From Roseinatronobacter bogoriensis DSM 18756 (GTDB taxonomy: Bacteria > Pseudomonadota > Alphaproteobacteria > Rhodobacterales > Rhodobacteraceae): a stretch of DNA of 64,000 nucleotides. This document shows positions 17,840 through 26,449 of this stretch, piece after piece. The notes beneath the pieces were generated by a model, which ran no database searches, was not told the origin of the DNA, and worked only from the letters and a program-made list of their open reading frames with translations. The stretch lies in NCBI RefSeq assembly GCF_004366635.1, contig NZ_SORN01000004.1:124001-188000 (forward strand). Reading direction: 5' to 3'. The translations under genes and the position numbers were made by a program. The first letter of the stretch is position 1; every line of letters begins with the position of its first letter.

Positions 17840-17856
17840 TTTGTAAGTTTTTGTAA
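17840..17856. promoter_or_regulatory. Direct repeat TTTGTAA, candidate regulator site
   Basis: TTTGTAA occurs twice with a ten-base period (17840-17846 and 17850-17856), about 25-40 bases before the start of the XRE-family regulator at 17881. One helical turn between copies suits binding of a dimer on one face. An autoregulatory role is a guess; the accB promoter region is on the other side. Confidence 0.35.
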
Positions 17857-17880
17857 ATTGACGCGAGAGGGGGCGACCTT

Positions 17881-19221
17881 ATGCCACGCGCGGCTTTGAC
17901 AGGAACTCGGATACGCGCCCGCCGCAATCTGCGTGGGTTACGTCAGGCTGAACTGGCGCGCGTGGTCGGGGTGTCGCCTTCCTATCTTAACCTGATCGAG
18001 CATAATCGCCGCAAGGTCGGCCCCGATTTGCTGAGCGCGCTTGCGCATGCATTGGGGGTTTCGTCTGATGCTTTGGTCGAAGATACAGACGCGCGCCTTG
18101 TCGAGGGGGCGCGCGCCGCCGCGTTGCGCTGTGATGCGGAACTGGCAGAGTTGGAGCGGATCGACGAATTCACCGGGCGGTTTCCGGGTTGGTCCAAAGT
18201 GCTGGCCGAAACGCAAGCGCGGGTCGAGCGGTTGGAACGTGTGGTCGAGCAGTTGAATGACCGAATGACCCATGATCCTTATCTGGGCGAAGCGCTACAC
18301 GAAATCATCTCGGCCGTGACATCCGTTCAATCAACGGCAAGCATTCTGAATGATTCGGGCGAGATTGAACCTGATTGGCAGACGCGCTTTCATCAGAATA
18401 TCTTGCAAGACAGCGCGCGACTGGCGGAAGGTGCGGTTGCGCTGGTCAACTATCTGGATGCGGGCAAGACCGAAGAGACTGGCCTTGCAGCCCCGCAAGA
18501 AGAAGTCGAGGCGTGGCTTGCAGCGCGCGATTTCCACCTGCCGCAGCTTGAGCAGGGCGACGCGGATATTGCGGCGATGGTGCAGGGTCAGATCGAACTG
18601 TCTTCCGATGCGTCCCGCGCATTGGCGCGCCAGTGGATAGGGCGGTTTCAGGCAGATACCTTGGCATTGCCGCTGGACAAGGTTCTTGCCGCCCTCTCAG
18701 TCCACGGTTTCGCGCCGGACGCCTTGGCGCAACAGTTCAATGTGCGCTTTGATCAGGTTTTGCGCCGACTGGCCATGTTGCCGCCCAAGGCGTGTGCTGA
18801 TCTGGGCCTGCCAGCGCCGGGGCTGGTGATTTGCGACAATTCCGGCACGCTGATGTTCCGGCGCGGTGTCGAAGGTTTTGCCTTGCCGCGCTTTGGTGGT
18901 GGTTGCCCGCTTTGGCCGCTGTATCAGGCACTTCAGCGCCCGCATCAGCCCATGCGCCAGCGACTGGTGACCGCAGGTCGACTGGGCCGGTCATTCCAGA
19001 GTTATGCCTATGCGGCGACCGAAGTTGTGCTGGGATTTGACAAGCCGACAGTTTTGCAGGCCAGTATGTTGATTATTCCCGCCGACAGCGCCAATGCGTC
19101 AGAGCTTGGCGCGCCGGTGGTCGTAGGCGCAAGTTGCAGGACATGCGCGCAAATGGATTGCGCGGCCCGACGAGAGCCGTCGATACTTATGTCAGCCACC
19201 GAGTCCGCAGACGCGCTTTGA
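17881..19221 (+). CDS. XRE-family transcriptional regulator, ScfR/RamB-like
   Basis: A 446-residue regulator. Residues about 8-62 form an XRE helix-turn-helix (RIRARRNLRGLRQAELARVVGVSPSYLNLIEHNRRK, split here as one continuous domain; recognition helix SPSYLNLIE). The C-terminal half (from about residue 280, PKACADLGLPAPGL onward) fits the large ligand domain of ScfR/RamB/MccR regulators, ending in a cysteine group CRTCAQMDC. Known members control acetate, propionate or other short-chain acyl-CoA metabolism. Between the domains, residues about 130-200 resemble a histidine-kinase dimerisation helix pair (GEALHEIISAVTSVQSTA). It sits upstream of a response regulator and kinase and divergent from accBC. 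The ligand is not determined. Confidence 0.82.
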   Translation: MPRAALTGTRIRARRNLRGLRQAELARVVGVSPSYLNLIEHNRRKVGPDLLSALAHALGVSSDALVEDTDARLVEGARAAALRCDAELAELERIDEFTGRFPGWSKVLAETQARVERLERVVEQLNDRMTHDPYLGEALHEIISAVTSVQSTASILNDSGEIEPDWQTRFHQNILQDSARLAEGAVALVNYLDAGKTEETGLAAPQEEVEAWLAARDFHLPQLEQGDADIAAMVQGQIELSSDASRALARQWIGRFQADTLALPLDKVLAALSVHGFAPDALAQQFNVRFDQVLRRLAMLPPKACADLGLPAPGLVICDNSGTLMFRRGVEGFALPRFGGGCPLWPLYQALQRPHQPMRQRLVTAGRLGRSFQSYAYAATEVVLGFDKPTVLQASMLIIPADSANASELGAPVVVGASCRTCAQMDCAARREPSILMSATESADAL

Positions 19222-19346
19222 CATGAGGGAGCGGTGCTGGAAGACTACGATCGCAAGGCGGCAGCAGGAGGCGACCGGTTTGCACAGGTGATCAGGGCGC
19301 GCTTGCGCAACATTGCCCCGGTCCCCGCAAGGGAGGGAGGAACCTT

Positions 19347-19718
19347 GTGATGGAAAAGAGAGTGTTGGTGATCGAGGATGAGCCAAACATATCAGAGGCA
19401 TTGCGCTTCATCCTGACCCGCAATGGCTGGCAGGTTGATGTGTCTGCCGATGGTGATACGGCATTGGGGGCGCTTCGCAGTGATCCGCCGGATTTGTTGA
19501 TACTTGACCTAATGTTGCCCGGGATAAGCGGGTTTGACATCCTTAAATCCCTGCGCGCTCAGGATGGCACACGCGATCTGCCGGTCCTGATGCTGACCGC
19601 CAAGGGCCATGCTGCGGACCGGTTCGAGGCCGAAAGGCTGGGTGTGACGCGCTTCATGACCAAGCCATTCGCAAACGCTGAGGTGCTGGACGCCGTCAGA
19701 GAATTGACCGCGTCATGA
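19347..19718 (+). CDS. Single-domain response regulator
   Basis: A CheY-like receiver of 123 residues with no output domain. Seen are the acidic pair in VIEDE (residues 10-12), the phospho-acceptor Asp54 in LLILDLMLPG, the Thr of MLTAKG, and Lys in FMTKPF. Counting is from the GTG at 19347; the ATG at 19350 is equally possible and is preceded by GGAGGGAGG. Its stop overlaps the next gene by four bases (ATGA), and the sensor kinase follows, so it is presumably that kinase's partner. Without an output domain it must act by protein contact or phosphorelay. Confidence 0.92.
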   Translation: MMEKRVLVIEDEPNISEALRFILTRNGWQVDVSADGDTALGALRSDPPDLLILDLMLPGISGFDILKSLRAQDGTRDLPVLMLTAKGHAADRFEAERLGVTRFMTKPFANAEVLDAVRELTAS

Positions 19719-20020
19719 AGCCCCCGCAAAGCGCCCAGTTTCTGGCCCGTGACAGCTACCGGATTCGCCGGTTGATGGACGCTGCACGCTTCTTGCCTGC
19801 TTTCGGGCTGGTTTTGCTGTTATTGCCGTTGATGCGCCATGATTACAGCAGTGAAGCGCCCCCGACTGCCGCGGAAAGTGTCTATCTGTTTGCGGTCTGG
19901 ATTTCGCTGGTGCTGGCAGCGTTTTTCATGTCTTTGGGGTTGCGCCGGACATTGGACCCCCCGAAAAAGGGATTGCCGCAAAAAGAGGACTCCCGCCCGG
20001 ACCCCGACCAGAAAGACTAG
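19715..20020 (+). CDS. Small two-helix membrane protein
   Basis: A 101-residue protein with two predicted transmembrane helices (about residues 25-42 and 55-77) and a charged hydrophilic C-terminus. It overlaps the response regulator stop by four bases and ends four bases before the kinase start, so the three genes form one tight operon. Its size and topology are like the small DUF485/DUF4212 proteins encoded just upstream of SSS-family symporters such as acetate permease, and it may play that accessory role for the SSS domain of the kinase. That link is inference from position and topology; I recognise no diagnostic motif. Confidence 0.78.
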   Translation: MKPPQSAQFLARDSYRIRRLMDAARFLPAFGLVLLLLPLMRHDYSSEAPPTAAESVYLFAVWISLVLAAFFMSLGLRRTLDPPKKGLPQKEDSRPDPDQKD

Positions 20021-20024
20021 ATGC

Positions 20025-22751
20025 ATGTCCTTTAACCTGTTGGTGCTGACCTGTCTGGCCTATGTGATCTTGCTGTTTGCGGTCGCATCTGCCGCAGAGC
20101 GCCGCGCCGCAGAAGGGTACGCGCGCTGGCTGCGTTCGCCTATGGTCTACACGTTGTCGCTCTCGGTTTATTGTACCGCGTGGACGTTTTATGGGGCGGT
20201 CGGTTACGCAGCGCGCTCTGGTCTGGAATTCATGACCATCTATCTTGGGCCGACACTAGTCTTTGTTGGCTGGTGGGTCATCCTGCGCAAACTTGTACGC
20301 ATCGGGCGCGAGAACCGCGTGACATCCATCGCGGATATGATTTCGGCGCGTTATGGAAAATCCAATCTTTTGGGTGTGATCGTTACGCTGCTATGTGTTT
20401 CGGCCGGAACCCCCTACATTGCTCTGCAACTGCAATCAATTTCACAGTCTTTCACAGTCTTCGCGACCGATCAGGTCGGATCTGGCCTAGCTGCGGATCG
20501 CAACCTGATTGCGCTTTGGGTCGCAGGGGGGCTTGCACTCTTCACGATTGCCTTCGGGACACGCAATCTGGATGCAAATGAACAGCATCCCGGCGTCGTT
20601 ACCGCCATTGCGGTTGAGGCTGTGGTCAAGCTGCTGGCGCTTATTGCAGTGGGTATTTTTGCGGTCTGGTTCGTGGCCTCTGGCCCTGCGGATATTCTGG
20701 CCCGCATAGATGCCCAGGCCCTGCCGGAATGGCAAATTCAGCCGGGGCGCTGGACTGGGCTGATTCTTCTTTCGGCGATTGCCATCATCTGCTTGCCGCG
20801 CATGTTTCAGGTGATGGTGGTCGAGAACACAAATGACCAGCATCTTGTCACTGCCAGCTGGGCCTTTCCGCTGTATCTGTTCCTGATCAGTTTGTTTGTG
20901 CTGCCGATTGCCGTAGTCGGGCTGGAGGTCATGCCGCCGGGCACAAACCCGGACATGTTCGTGCTGACCCTGCCGCTGTTTCTTGGGCAAGACGGGCTGG
21001 CGCTGTTGTCCTTTCTGGGCGGGTTCTCTGCGGCGACATCCATGGTCATCGTGGCCTCGCTCGCACTGGCCACGATGGTGTCGAACCACATAGTTGTTCC
21101 GCTCTGGCTCAAGGTGCGCTCGGCGCAGAATCTGGATACGGGTGATATGCGGCTGCTGGTGCTGAGTGTACGGCGCTTGTCGATCACCCTCGTGCTTGGG
21201 TTGGGGTATATCTATTACATCGTTTCAGGTGGCTCGGCTGCGCTGGCTGCCATCGGTCTGATCGCCTTTGTCGGTGTCGCACAAACCATGCCTGCGCTTC
21301 TGGGGGCCTTGTTCTGGCGCGGGGCGAGTCGCACGGGGGCGGCCCTTGGGTTGATCGTCGGAACATTGCTGTGGTTCTACACTTTGTTCCTGCCAAGTTT
21401 TGGCCCGGATATTTTTTTGTCAGCGCAAGTCATGGACCAGGGGCCCATGGGCCTGTCATGGCTGCGCCCCTACAGCTTGTTTGGCCTAAATGCCCTTGAC
21501 CCACTGCTGCATGCCTTGTTCTGGTCGCTTGCATTGAATGCGCTTGCATTCTGCCTTGGGTCTTTCCTCAGTTTTCCCAGCCCGATCGAGCGGGTTCAAG
21601 GCGCGTTATTCGTCAATATCTTTGATCGGCCAGGCCCTGCACGCAGCTGGACCAGACCCGTGGCCGAAGCAGAAGATCTTCTACCCATGACCCAGCGCAT
21701 CCTTGGCACGACCGAGGGGCAGGCGTTTTTCAGTGCGCAGGCGAAGCTGCAAGGGAAACAAGGGTATTTGCCAGATATCACGCCAGAATTTCTGGAAGCG
21801 CTGGAACTGAAACTCTCTGGCTCTGTCGGGTCTGCGACGGCACATGCGATGCTGGCGCAGACTGTGGGCACCGCAGTCGTATCGGTCGAGGATTTGATGG
21901 CCGTGGCATCAGAGACGGCGCAGATCATGGAATATTCCGCCCAGCTAGAGGCGAAGTCGAATGAACTCTCTCGCACAGCCCGGAAGCTGCGCGATGCCAA
22001 TGAGATGTTGCAGAAACTGTCTGTGCAGAAAGATGCGTTCCTGAGCCAGATCAGCCACGAGTTGCGCACACCCATGACCTCTATCCGGGCGTTTTCCGAG
22101 ATATTGATGGATAATGAGGACATGACGCCGGAAGAAAGAAACCACTTTGCCCAGATCATCCATGACGAGTCGATCCGTCTGACGCGCTTGCTGGATGATC
22201 TTCTTGACCTGTCGGTTTTGGAGCACGGGCAGGTGCAGTTGAACATCGCGCCTGTCAGTCTGAAGACATTGATTGACAAGGCGATGACCGCGTCCAATTC
22301 GGTACAGGCTGATCGCAAGTTCCGAATTTTGCGCAGTCGTGACCCCGAAGCGATAGAGGTCATCACAGATGCCGGACGCCTGACACAGGTTTTCATCAAT
22401 ATCCTGTCGAATGCGCGAAAGTATTGCGATGCTGCTGTTCCTCAGGTGCAGATCAAAGTGCGGCAAAACAAATCTATGGTAGAGGTCGATTTCATCGATA
22501 ACGGTTCCGGGATTCCCCGGGACAAGCAGGCGCTGATCTTCGAGAAATTCTCCAGATTGACAGATTCGATGCATGCTGGCGGGGCGGGCCTGGGCTTGGC
22601 GATCTGCCGCGAGATCATGCATAATCTGGGCGGGGATATCAGCTATGTGCCGGGGCAGGGTGGTGCTGCGTTTCGGGTCAGCTTCCCGCTGGAACTGACA
22701 CCTCGCCCGGCGGCAGACACTGCCGCGATCAAGCCGGTTGCCGCACAATAG
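20025..22751 (+). CDS. Sensor histidine kinase with N-terminal sodium:solute symporter domain
   Basis: A 908-residue fusion. The ATG at 20025 gives MSFNLLVLTCLAY; longer in-frame sequence upstream overlaps the previous gene. Residues about 1-540 form a 12-13 helix SSS (SLC5/PutP-like) domain, with TSIADMISARYGKS in the family's conserved position. A linker of about 100 residues and a short coiled coil lead to HisKA (SQISHELRTPMTSIRAFSE, His678) and the HATPase domain with NILSNARKY, DNGSGIP, FEKFSR and GAGLGLAI. Members such as CbrA and CrbS sense or transport small solutes (histidine, acetate) and phosphorylate a response regulator. The partner here is probably the receiver at 19347. The substrate is unknown. 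Confidence 0.92.
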   Translation: MSFNLLVLTCLAYVILLFAVASAAERRAAEGYARWLRSPMVYTLSLSVYCTAWTFYGAVGYAARSGLEFMTIYLGPTLVFVGWWVILRKLVRIGRENRVTSIADMISARYGKSNLLGVIVTLLCVSAGTPYIALQLQSISQSFTVFATDQVGSGLAADRNLIALWVAGGLALFTIAFGTRNLDANEQHPGVVTAIAVEAVVKLLALIAVGIFAVWFVASGPADILARIDAQALPEWQIQPGRWTGLILLSAIAIICLPRMFQVMVVENTNDQHLVTASWAFPLYLFLISLFVLPIAVVGLEVMPPGTNPDMFVLTLPLFLGQDGLALLSFLGGFSAATSMVIVASLALATMVSNHIVVPLWLKVRSAQNLDTGDMRLLVLSVRRLSITLVLGLGYIYYIVSGGSAALAAIGLIAFVGVAQTMPALLGALFWRGASRTGAALGLIVGTLLWFYTLFLPSFGPDIFLSAQVMDQGPMGLSWLRPYSLFGLNALDPLLHALFWSLALNALAFCLGSFLSFPSPIERVQGALFVNIFDRPGPARSWTRPVAEAEDLLPMTQRILGTTEGQAFFSAQAKLQGKQGYLPDITPEFLEALELKLSGSVGSATAHAMLAQTVGTAVVSVEDLMAVASETAQIMEYSAQLEAKSNELSRTARKLRDANEMLQKLSVQKDAFLSQISHELRTPMTSIRAFSEILMDNEDMTPEERNHFAQIIHDESIRLTRLLDDLLDLSVLEHGQVQLNIAPVSLKTLIDKAMTASNSVQADRKFRILRSRDPEAIEVITDAGRLTQVFINILSNARKYCDAAVPQVQIKVRQNKSMVEVDFIDNGSGIPRDKQALIFEKFSRLTDSMHAGGAGLGLAICREIMHNLGGDISYVPGQGGAAFRVSFPLELTPRPAADTAAIKPVAAQ

Positions 22752-22969
22752 GGCAAGGCAGGGCCGACGGTTTATCGCAGATATAGCTTTGTTTTATCTG
22801 CACCAGAGGCGGCGTTTTCAGCACGTTGCATAGTGTCTGTCAGTGTCGGAAATGATCGGTTCGGAGTGATGGAAATTTAGGCAGTTTTAAAAAATTTTAC
22901 TAATTGATAAAAATTTTGATCCGTGTTTTGATCTTTCACACAAGAGCCAGTCAACCAAAGGCCAGCCAC
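22752..22969. other. Intergenic region before the pyrimidine genes
   Basis: About 220 bases, AT-rich from 22870 on. A seven-pair inverted repeat (GCAGATA at 22777, TATCTGC at 22795) could end the kinase transcript. TTTTGATC is directly repeated at 22914 and 22926. No clear RutR box is seen here, in contrast to 26309. It presumably carries the preT promoter. Confidence 0.45.
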
Positions 22970-24313
22970 ATGTCCAACAGCCTGACGACCCCCGGAATTG
23001 TGCCCGCACGTCTGAACCCGGACGCATATGCCGAACAATTCGACGATCTTTACCCCGACTATGACCCGCATGAAGCGATGGTCGCGGCGGATCGGTGCTA
23101 TTTCTGTCACGATGCACCCTGTATTACCGCCTGCCCGACAGAGATTGATATCCCGCTTTTCATTCGCCAGATACAGGCAGGCCAGCCCGAAGCGGCCGCG
23201 CGCACGATCTTTGATCAGAACATCCTGGGCGGAATGTGCGCCCGTGTTTGCCCGACCGAGACGCTTTGCGAAGGGGCCTGCGTGAGAGAGGCGGCAGAGG
23301 GCAAACCGGTCGAGATTGGCCGCTTGCAGCGCTACGCAACCGAGACGCTGATACAGAAAAATGCACACCCCTACACACGCGCGCCCTCGACCGGCAAGCG
23401 GGTGGCCGTTGTGGGGGCTGGGCCAGCCGGGCTGGCATGTGCACACAGGCTTGCCATGCATGGCCATGACATCACCATCCTGGACCGGCGCGAGAAACCG
23501 GGCGGTCTGAATGAATACGGGATTGCCGCCTACAAGGCCGCGCACGGATTTGCGCAGGCCGAGGTCGATTGGCTGATGCAGATCGGCGGCATCACCTTGC
23601 GGCAGGGCTGGACATTGGGCGCTGATGGCACCTTGGCCGATTTGCAGGCAGAGTTTGATGCGGTGTTCCTTGGAATAGGGCTTGCTGGCGTAAATGCGCT
23701 TGGGCTTGACGGTGAAGTGGTTCTGGGTGCGCGTGATGCAGTCGATTTCATTGCAGAGTTGCGCCAGACAGAGGATCTGTCCACGCTTCCGATTGGCCGG
23801 CATGTTGTGGTTATCGGCGGCGGCATGACTGCGGTCGATGCCGCGGTTCAGTCGCGCCTGCTGGGGGCAGAGCATGTCAGCATGGTCTATCGGCGCGGAC
23901 GCGACGCAATGAGCGCGTCGGATTATGAGCTTAGTCACGCAGCCAATGAAGGCGTCAAGATCATCACAAACGCCATGCCAATTGCCATCCACGCCAATGG
24001 CGCTGTGCGCGAAGTGGAGTTTGCTTATACCCATGCCGGAGAGACCGGCATGGAGCCTACGGGCGAGACATTTCGCCTGAAGGCCGATCAGCTGTTCAAG
24101 GCCATCGGACAAACGCTGGTTGGCGCGCCTGAGGGTGTGGCGCTGGATGGTCGCAAGATCAAGGTCGCGGCTGATGGCAGCACTTCGGTTCCCGGTGTCT
24201 GGGCCGGGGGGGATTGCACGGGCGGCGGCGAGGATCTGACTGTCACGGCGGTGGCGCAGGGGCGCGATGCAGCCGAGAGCATTCACGCAAGCCTGATGAA
24301 AAGCGGCGCGTAG
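22970..24313 (+). CDS. preT: NAD-dependent dihydropyrimidine dehydrogenase, PreT-type subunit
   Basis: This subunit passes electrons from NAD(P)H through FAD and iron-sulphur clusters to PreA, which reduces uracil or thymine. The 447-residue product starts MSNSLTTPG at 22970. The N-terminal domain has two cysteine groups for [4Fe-4S] clusters (CYFCHDAPCITACP and MCARVCPTETLCEGAC). Next come the FAD-binding VAVVGAGPAGLACAHRL (from about residue 145), the NAD-binding VVVIGGGMTAVDAAVQS, and the late GVWAGGDCTGGGEDLTVTA. It is collinear with the N-terminal half of eukaryotic dihydropyrimidine dehydrogenase. preA starts 27 bases downstream. Confidence 0.93.
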   Translation: MSNSLTTPGIVPARLNPDAYAEQFDDLYPDYDPHEAMVAADRCYFCHDAPCITACPTEIDIPLFIRQIQAGQPEAAARTIFDQNILGGMCARVCPTETLCEGACVREAAEGKPVEIGRLQRYATETLIQKNAHPYTRAPSTGKRVAVVGAGPAGLACAHRLAMHGHDITILDRREKPGGLNEYGIAAYKAAHGFAQAEVDWLMQIGGITLRQGWTLGADGTLADLQAEFDAVFLGIGLAGVNALGLDGEVVLGARDAVDFIAELRQTEDLSTLPIGRHVVVIGGGMTAVDAAVQSRLLGAEHVSMVYRRGRDAMSASDYELSHAANEGVKIITNAMPIAIHANGAVREVEFAYTHAGETGMEPTGETFRLKADQLFKAIGQTLVGAPEGVALDGRKIKVAADGSTSVPGVWAGGDCTGGGEDLTVTAVAQGRDAAESIHASLMKSGA

Positions 24314-24340
24314 GATACCGCGCTCATAGGAGTTTTTGAC

Positions 24341-25642
24341 ATGGCAAACCTGACCACGAATTTCATCGGTATCAAGTCACCCAATCCCTACTGGCTGGCT
24401 TCTGCCCCGCCGACCGACAAGGAATACAACGTTGTGCGCGCCTTCAAGGCGGGCTGGGGGGGCGTTGTCTGGAAGACGCTGGGCGCCGAAGGGCCGCCCA
24501 TCGTCAACGTCAATGGCCCGCGTTATGGTGCGATCTGGGGCGCAGACCGGCGTTTGTTGGGGCTGAACAATATCGAGTTGATTACCGACCGCCCGCTGGA
24601 GGTGAACCTGCGCGAGATCAAGCAGGTCAAGCGCGACTGGCCCGACCGCGCAATGGTCGTCTCGCTTATGGTCCCTTGTGATGAGGAATCCTGGAAAGCA
24701 ATTCTGAAACATGTCGAGGATACAGAGGCCGATGGAGTCGAGTTGAATTTCGGCTGTCCGCACGGCATGTCCGAACGCGGCATGGGTGCGGCTGTGGGGC
24801 AGGTGCCCGAATATATCGAAATGGTCACGCGCTGGGTCAAGCAGCACTCGCGCATGCCCTGCATCGTGAAACTGACCCCGAATATTGCCGATATCCGCAA
24901 ACCGGCAGAGGCCGCAAAGCGCGGCGGCGCGGATGCCGTCAGCCTGATCAACACGATCAATTCGATCACAAGCGTCAATCTGGACACGTTCAGCCCCGAA
25001 CCGATGATCGACGGGAAGGGCGCGCATGGCGGGTATTGTGGTCCGGCAGTCAAGCCAATTGCCCTGAACATGGTGTCAGAGATTGCCCGCTCTCCCGAAA
25101 CGGCGGATTTGCCGATCAGCGGAATTGGCGGCGTCACGACATGGCGCGATGCGGCGGAATTCATGACGCTGGGCGCGGGCAATGTGCAGGTCTGTACGGC
25201 GGCCATGACCTATGGGTTTGGGATCATCAAGGAACTGACGGCTGGCCTGTCACAGTATATGGATCAGAAGGGCTTTACTTCTGTCGATCAGCTTGTTGGC
25301 CGTGCGGTGCCGAATGTGACGGATTGGCAGTATCTCAACCTGAATTACGTCACCAAGGCGAAGATCAATCAGGATCTGTGCATTTCTTGTGGGCGCTGTT
25401 TCGCAGCCTGCGAAGATACTTCGCATCAGGCCATCTCTATGTCGCCCGACCGGGTGTTTGAGGTGATTGACGAAGAATGCGTGGCCTGCAATCTGTGTGT
25501 CAATGTCTGCCCTGTGCAGGATTGCATCACAATGGAGGAGATGCCCAAGGGGGCTGTCGATCCGCGCACAGGTGAAGTGGTCGGTGATTATGGCAACTGG
25601 ACAACTCACCCCAATAACCCGATGGCCAAAGCGGCAGAATGA
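24341..25642 (+). CDS. preA: NAD-dependent dihydropyrimidine dehydrogenase, PreA-type subunit
   Basis: This is the catalytic subunit, converting uracil and thymine to the 5,6-dihydro forms in the first step of reductive pyrimidine degradation. The 433-residue product is a dihydroorotate-dehydrogenase-like FMN barrel with ELNFGCPHGMSERGMG; Cys139 matches the catalytic cysteine of mammalian dihydropyrimidine dehydrogenase. SLINTINSITS and GIGGVTTWRDAAEF fit the FMN site. The C-terminal 100 residues are a two-cluster ferredoxin domain (CISCGRCFAAC and CVACNLCVNVCP). Its stop abuts the stop of the convergent rutR-like gene with no gap. Confidence 0.95.
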   Translation: MANLTTNFIGIKSPNPYWLASAPPTDKEYNVVRAFKAGWGGVVWKTLGAEGPPIVNVNGPRYGAIWGADRRLLGLNNIELITDRPLEVNLREIKQVKRDWPDRAMVVSLMVPCDEESWKAILKHVEDTEADGVELNFGCPHGMSERGMGAAVGQVPEYIEMVTRWVKQHSRMPCIVKLTPNIADIRKPAEAAKRGGADAVSLINTINSITSVNLDTFSPEPMIDGKGAHGGYCGPAVKPIALNMVSEIARSPETADLPISGIGGVTTWRDAAEFMTLGAGNVQVCTAAMTYGFGIIKELTAGLSQYMDQKGFTSVDQLVGRAVPNVTDWQYLNLNYVTKAKINQDLCISCGRCFAACEDTSHQAISMSPDRVFEVIDEECVACNLCVNVCPVQDCITMEEMPKGAVDPRTGEVVGDYGNWTTHPNNPMAKAAE

Positions 25643-26293
25643 TCAGGGCGCAAGCAGGCGGGTATAAAGATGCTCGAGGAACACTTCGGCGCCTTCGTTC
25701 GGGTCATGCCCTTCCCCCCGGATCATGCTGATCTGGGGGGCGAAATCGGCGTAATGCTGCGTCAGCGCCCAGATCGAAAAGATCAGATGATAGGGGTCAA
25801 TCTTCGCAATACGCCCGGCATCGGCCCATGCCTGCAAAAGCTGTGCCTTCTCATCAACAAGGGCGCGCAAGTCATTGCGGATAAAGCTTTCCATACGCGG
25901 CGCACCTTGCAGGATTTCATTGGCAAACAACCGGCTTTCGCGCGGAAAGTCCTGCGACATCTGCAATTTGCGGCGCATATAGGCCATGATCTCGGCTTGC
26001 GGGTCGCCATTTGCATCCAGAATGCGCAGGGGGTCCAGCCAGTTATGCAGCAATCGCGTCAGCAATTCGCAGTGAATGGCGTCCTTGCTGTCGAAGTAAT
26101 ACAGCAGATTGGGCTTCGACAGCCCCGCTTGCGCGGCAATTTGGTCAAGTGTTGCCCCGCGAAATCCATGTGTCGAAAACACCTCCAGCGCGGCATCCAG
26201 AATGATCTGGCGATTGCGCGTCTGGATGCGCGAGCGCGGCGCTTTTCGCGCGCTGCCAGCTTTTTCAGCGATGGGTGGTCGATGCGCGGTCAT
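25643..26293 (-). CDS. rutR: TetR-family regulator RutR
   Basis: RutR senses uracil and represses pyrimidine catabolic genes in the absence of ligand. The 216-residue product has an N-terminal TetR helix-turn-helix (ILDAALEVFSTHGFRGATLDQIAAQAGLSKPNLLYYF, residues about 30-66, given here as one domain) and a ligand domain very like E. coli RutR, with the PRESRLFANEILQGAP, DPYHLIFSIWALTQHYADFAPQ type segments aligning closely with the E. coli protein. It is divergent from the hydrolase gene at 26450, and a near-consensus RutR box lies 16 bases before its start, so autoregulation is likely. It lies between pathway genes on both sides. Confidence 0.92.
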   Translation of the reverse strand: MTAHRPPIAEKAGSARKAPRSRIQTRNRQIILDAALEVFSTHGFRGATLDQIAAQAGLSKPNLLYYFDSKDAIHCELLTRLLHNWLDPLRILDANGDPQAEIMAYMRRKLQMSQDFPRESRLFANEILQGAPRMESFIRNDLRALVDEKAQLLQAWADAGRIAKIDPYHLIFSIWALTQHYADFAPQISMIRGEGHDPNEGAEVFLEHLYTRLLAP

Positions 26294-26308
26294 TGCAGGA
26301 CAAGCTTC

Positions 26309-26324
26309 TTGACTGGATGGTCAA
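26309..26324. promoter_or_regulatory. RutR operator
   Basis: TTGACTGGATGGTCAA matches the E. coli RutR consensus TTGACCAnnTGGTCAA at 12 of 14 defined positions. It lies between divergent rutR (start 26293) and the hydrolase gene (start 26450). The position suits repression of rutR and control of the hydrolase, dihydropyrimidinase and transporter genes. Confidence 0.8.
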
Positions 26325-26449
26325 ACTTGATAGCGTCCCGCAAGCCCAAGCGCAAGCAACACCAGCACACCCGCTTGTCGGCGACGATCATCCCCGGATG
26401 AAAAACCGGCAAAGAAGAACAAGAAACGCTGTGACACGAGGAAGTTAAG

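Noticed and set aside
22877..24286. Minus-strand open frame as long as preT
   Set aside because: It mirrors preT exactly, which has clear cysteine and nucleotide-binding motifs; the reverse frame has none.
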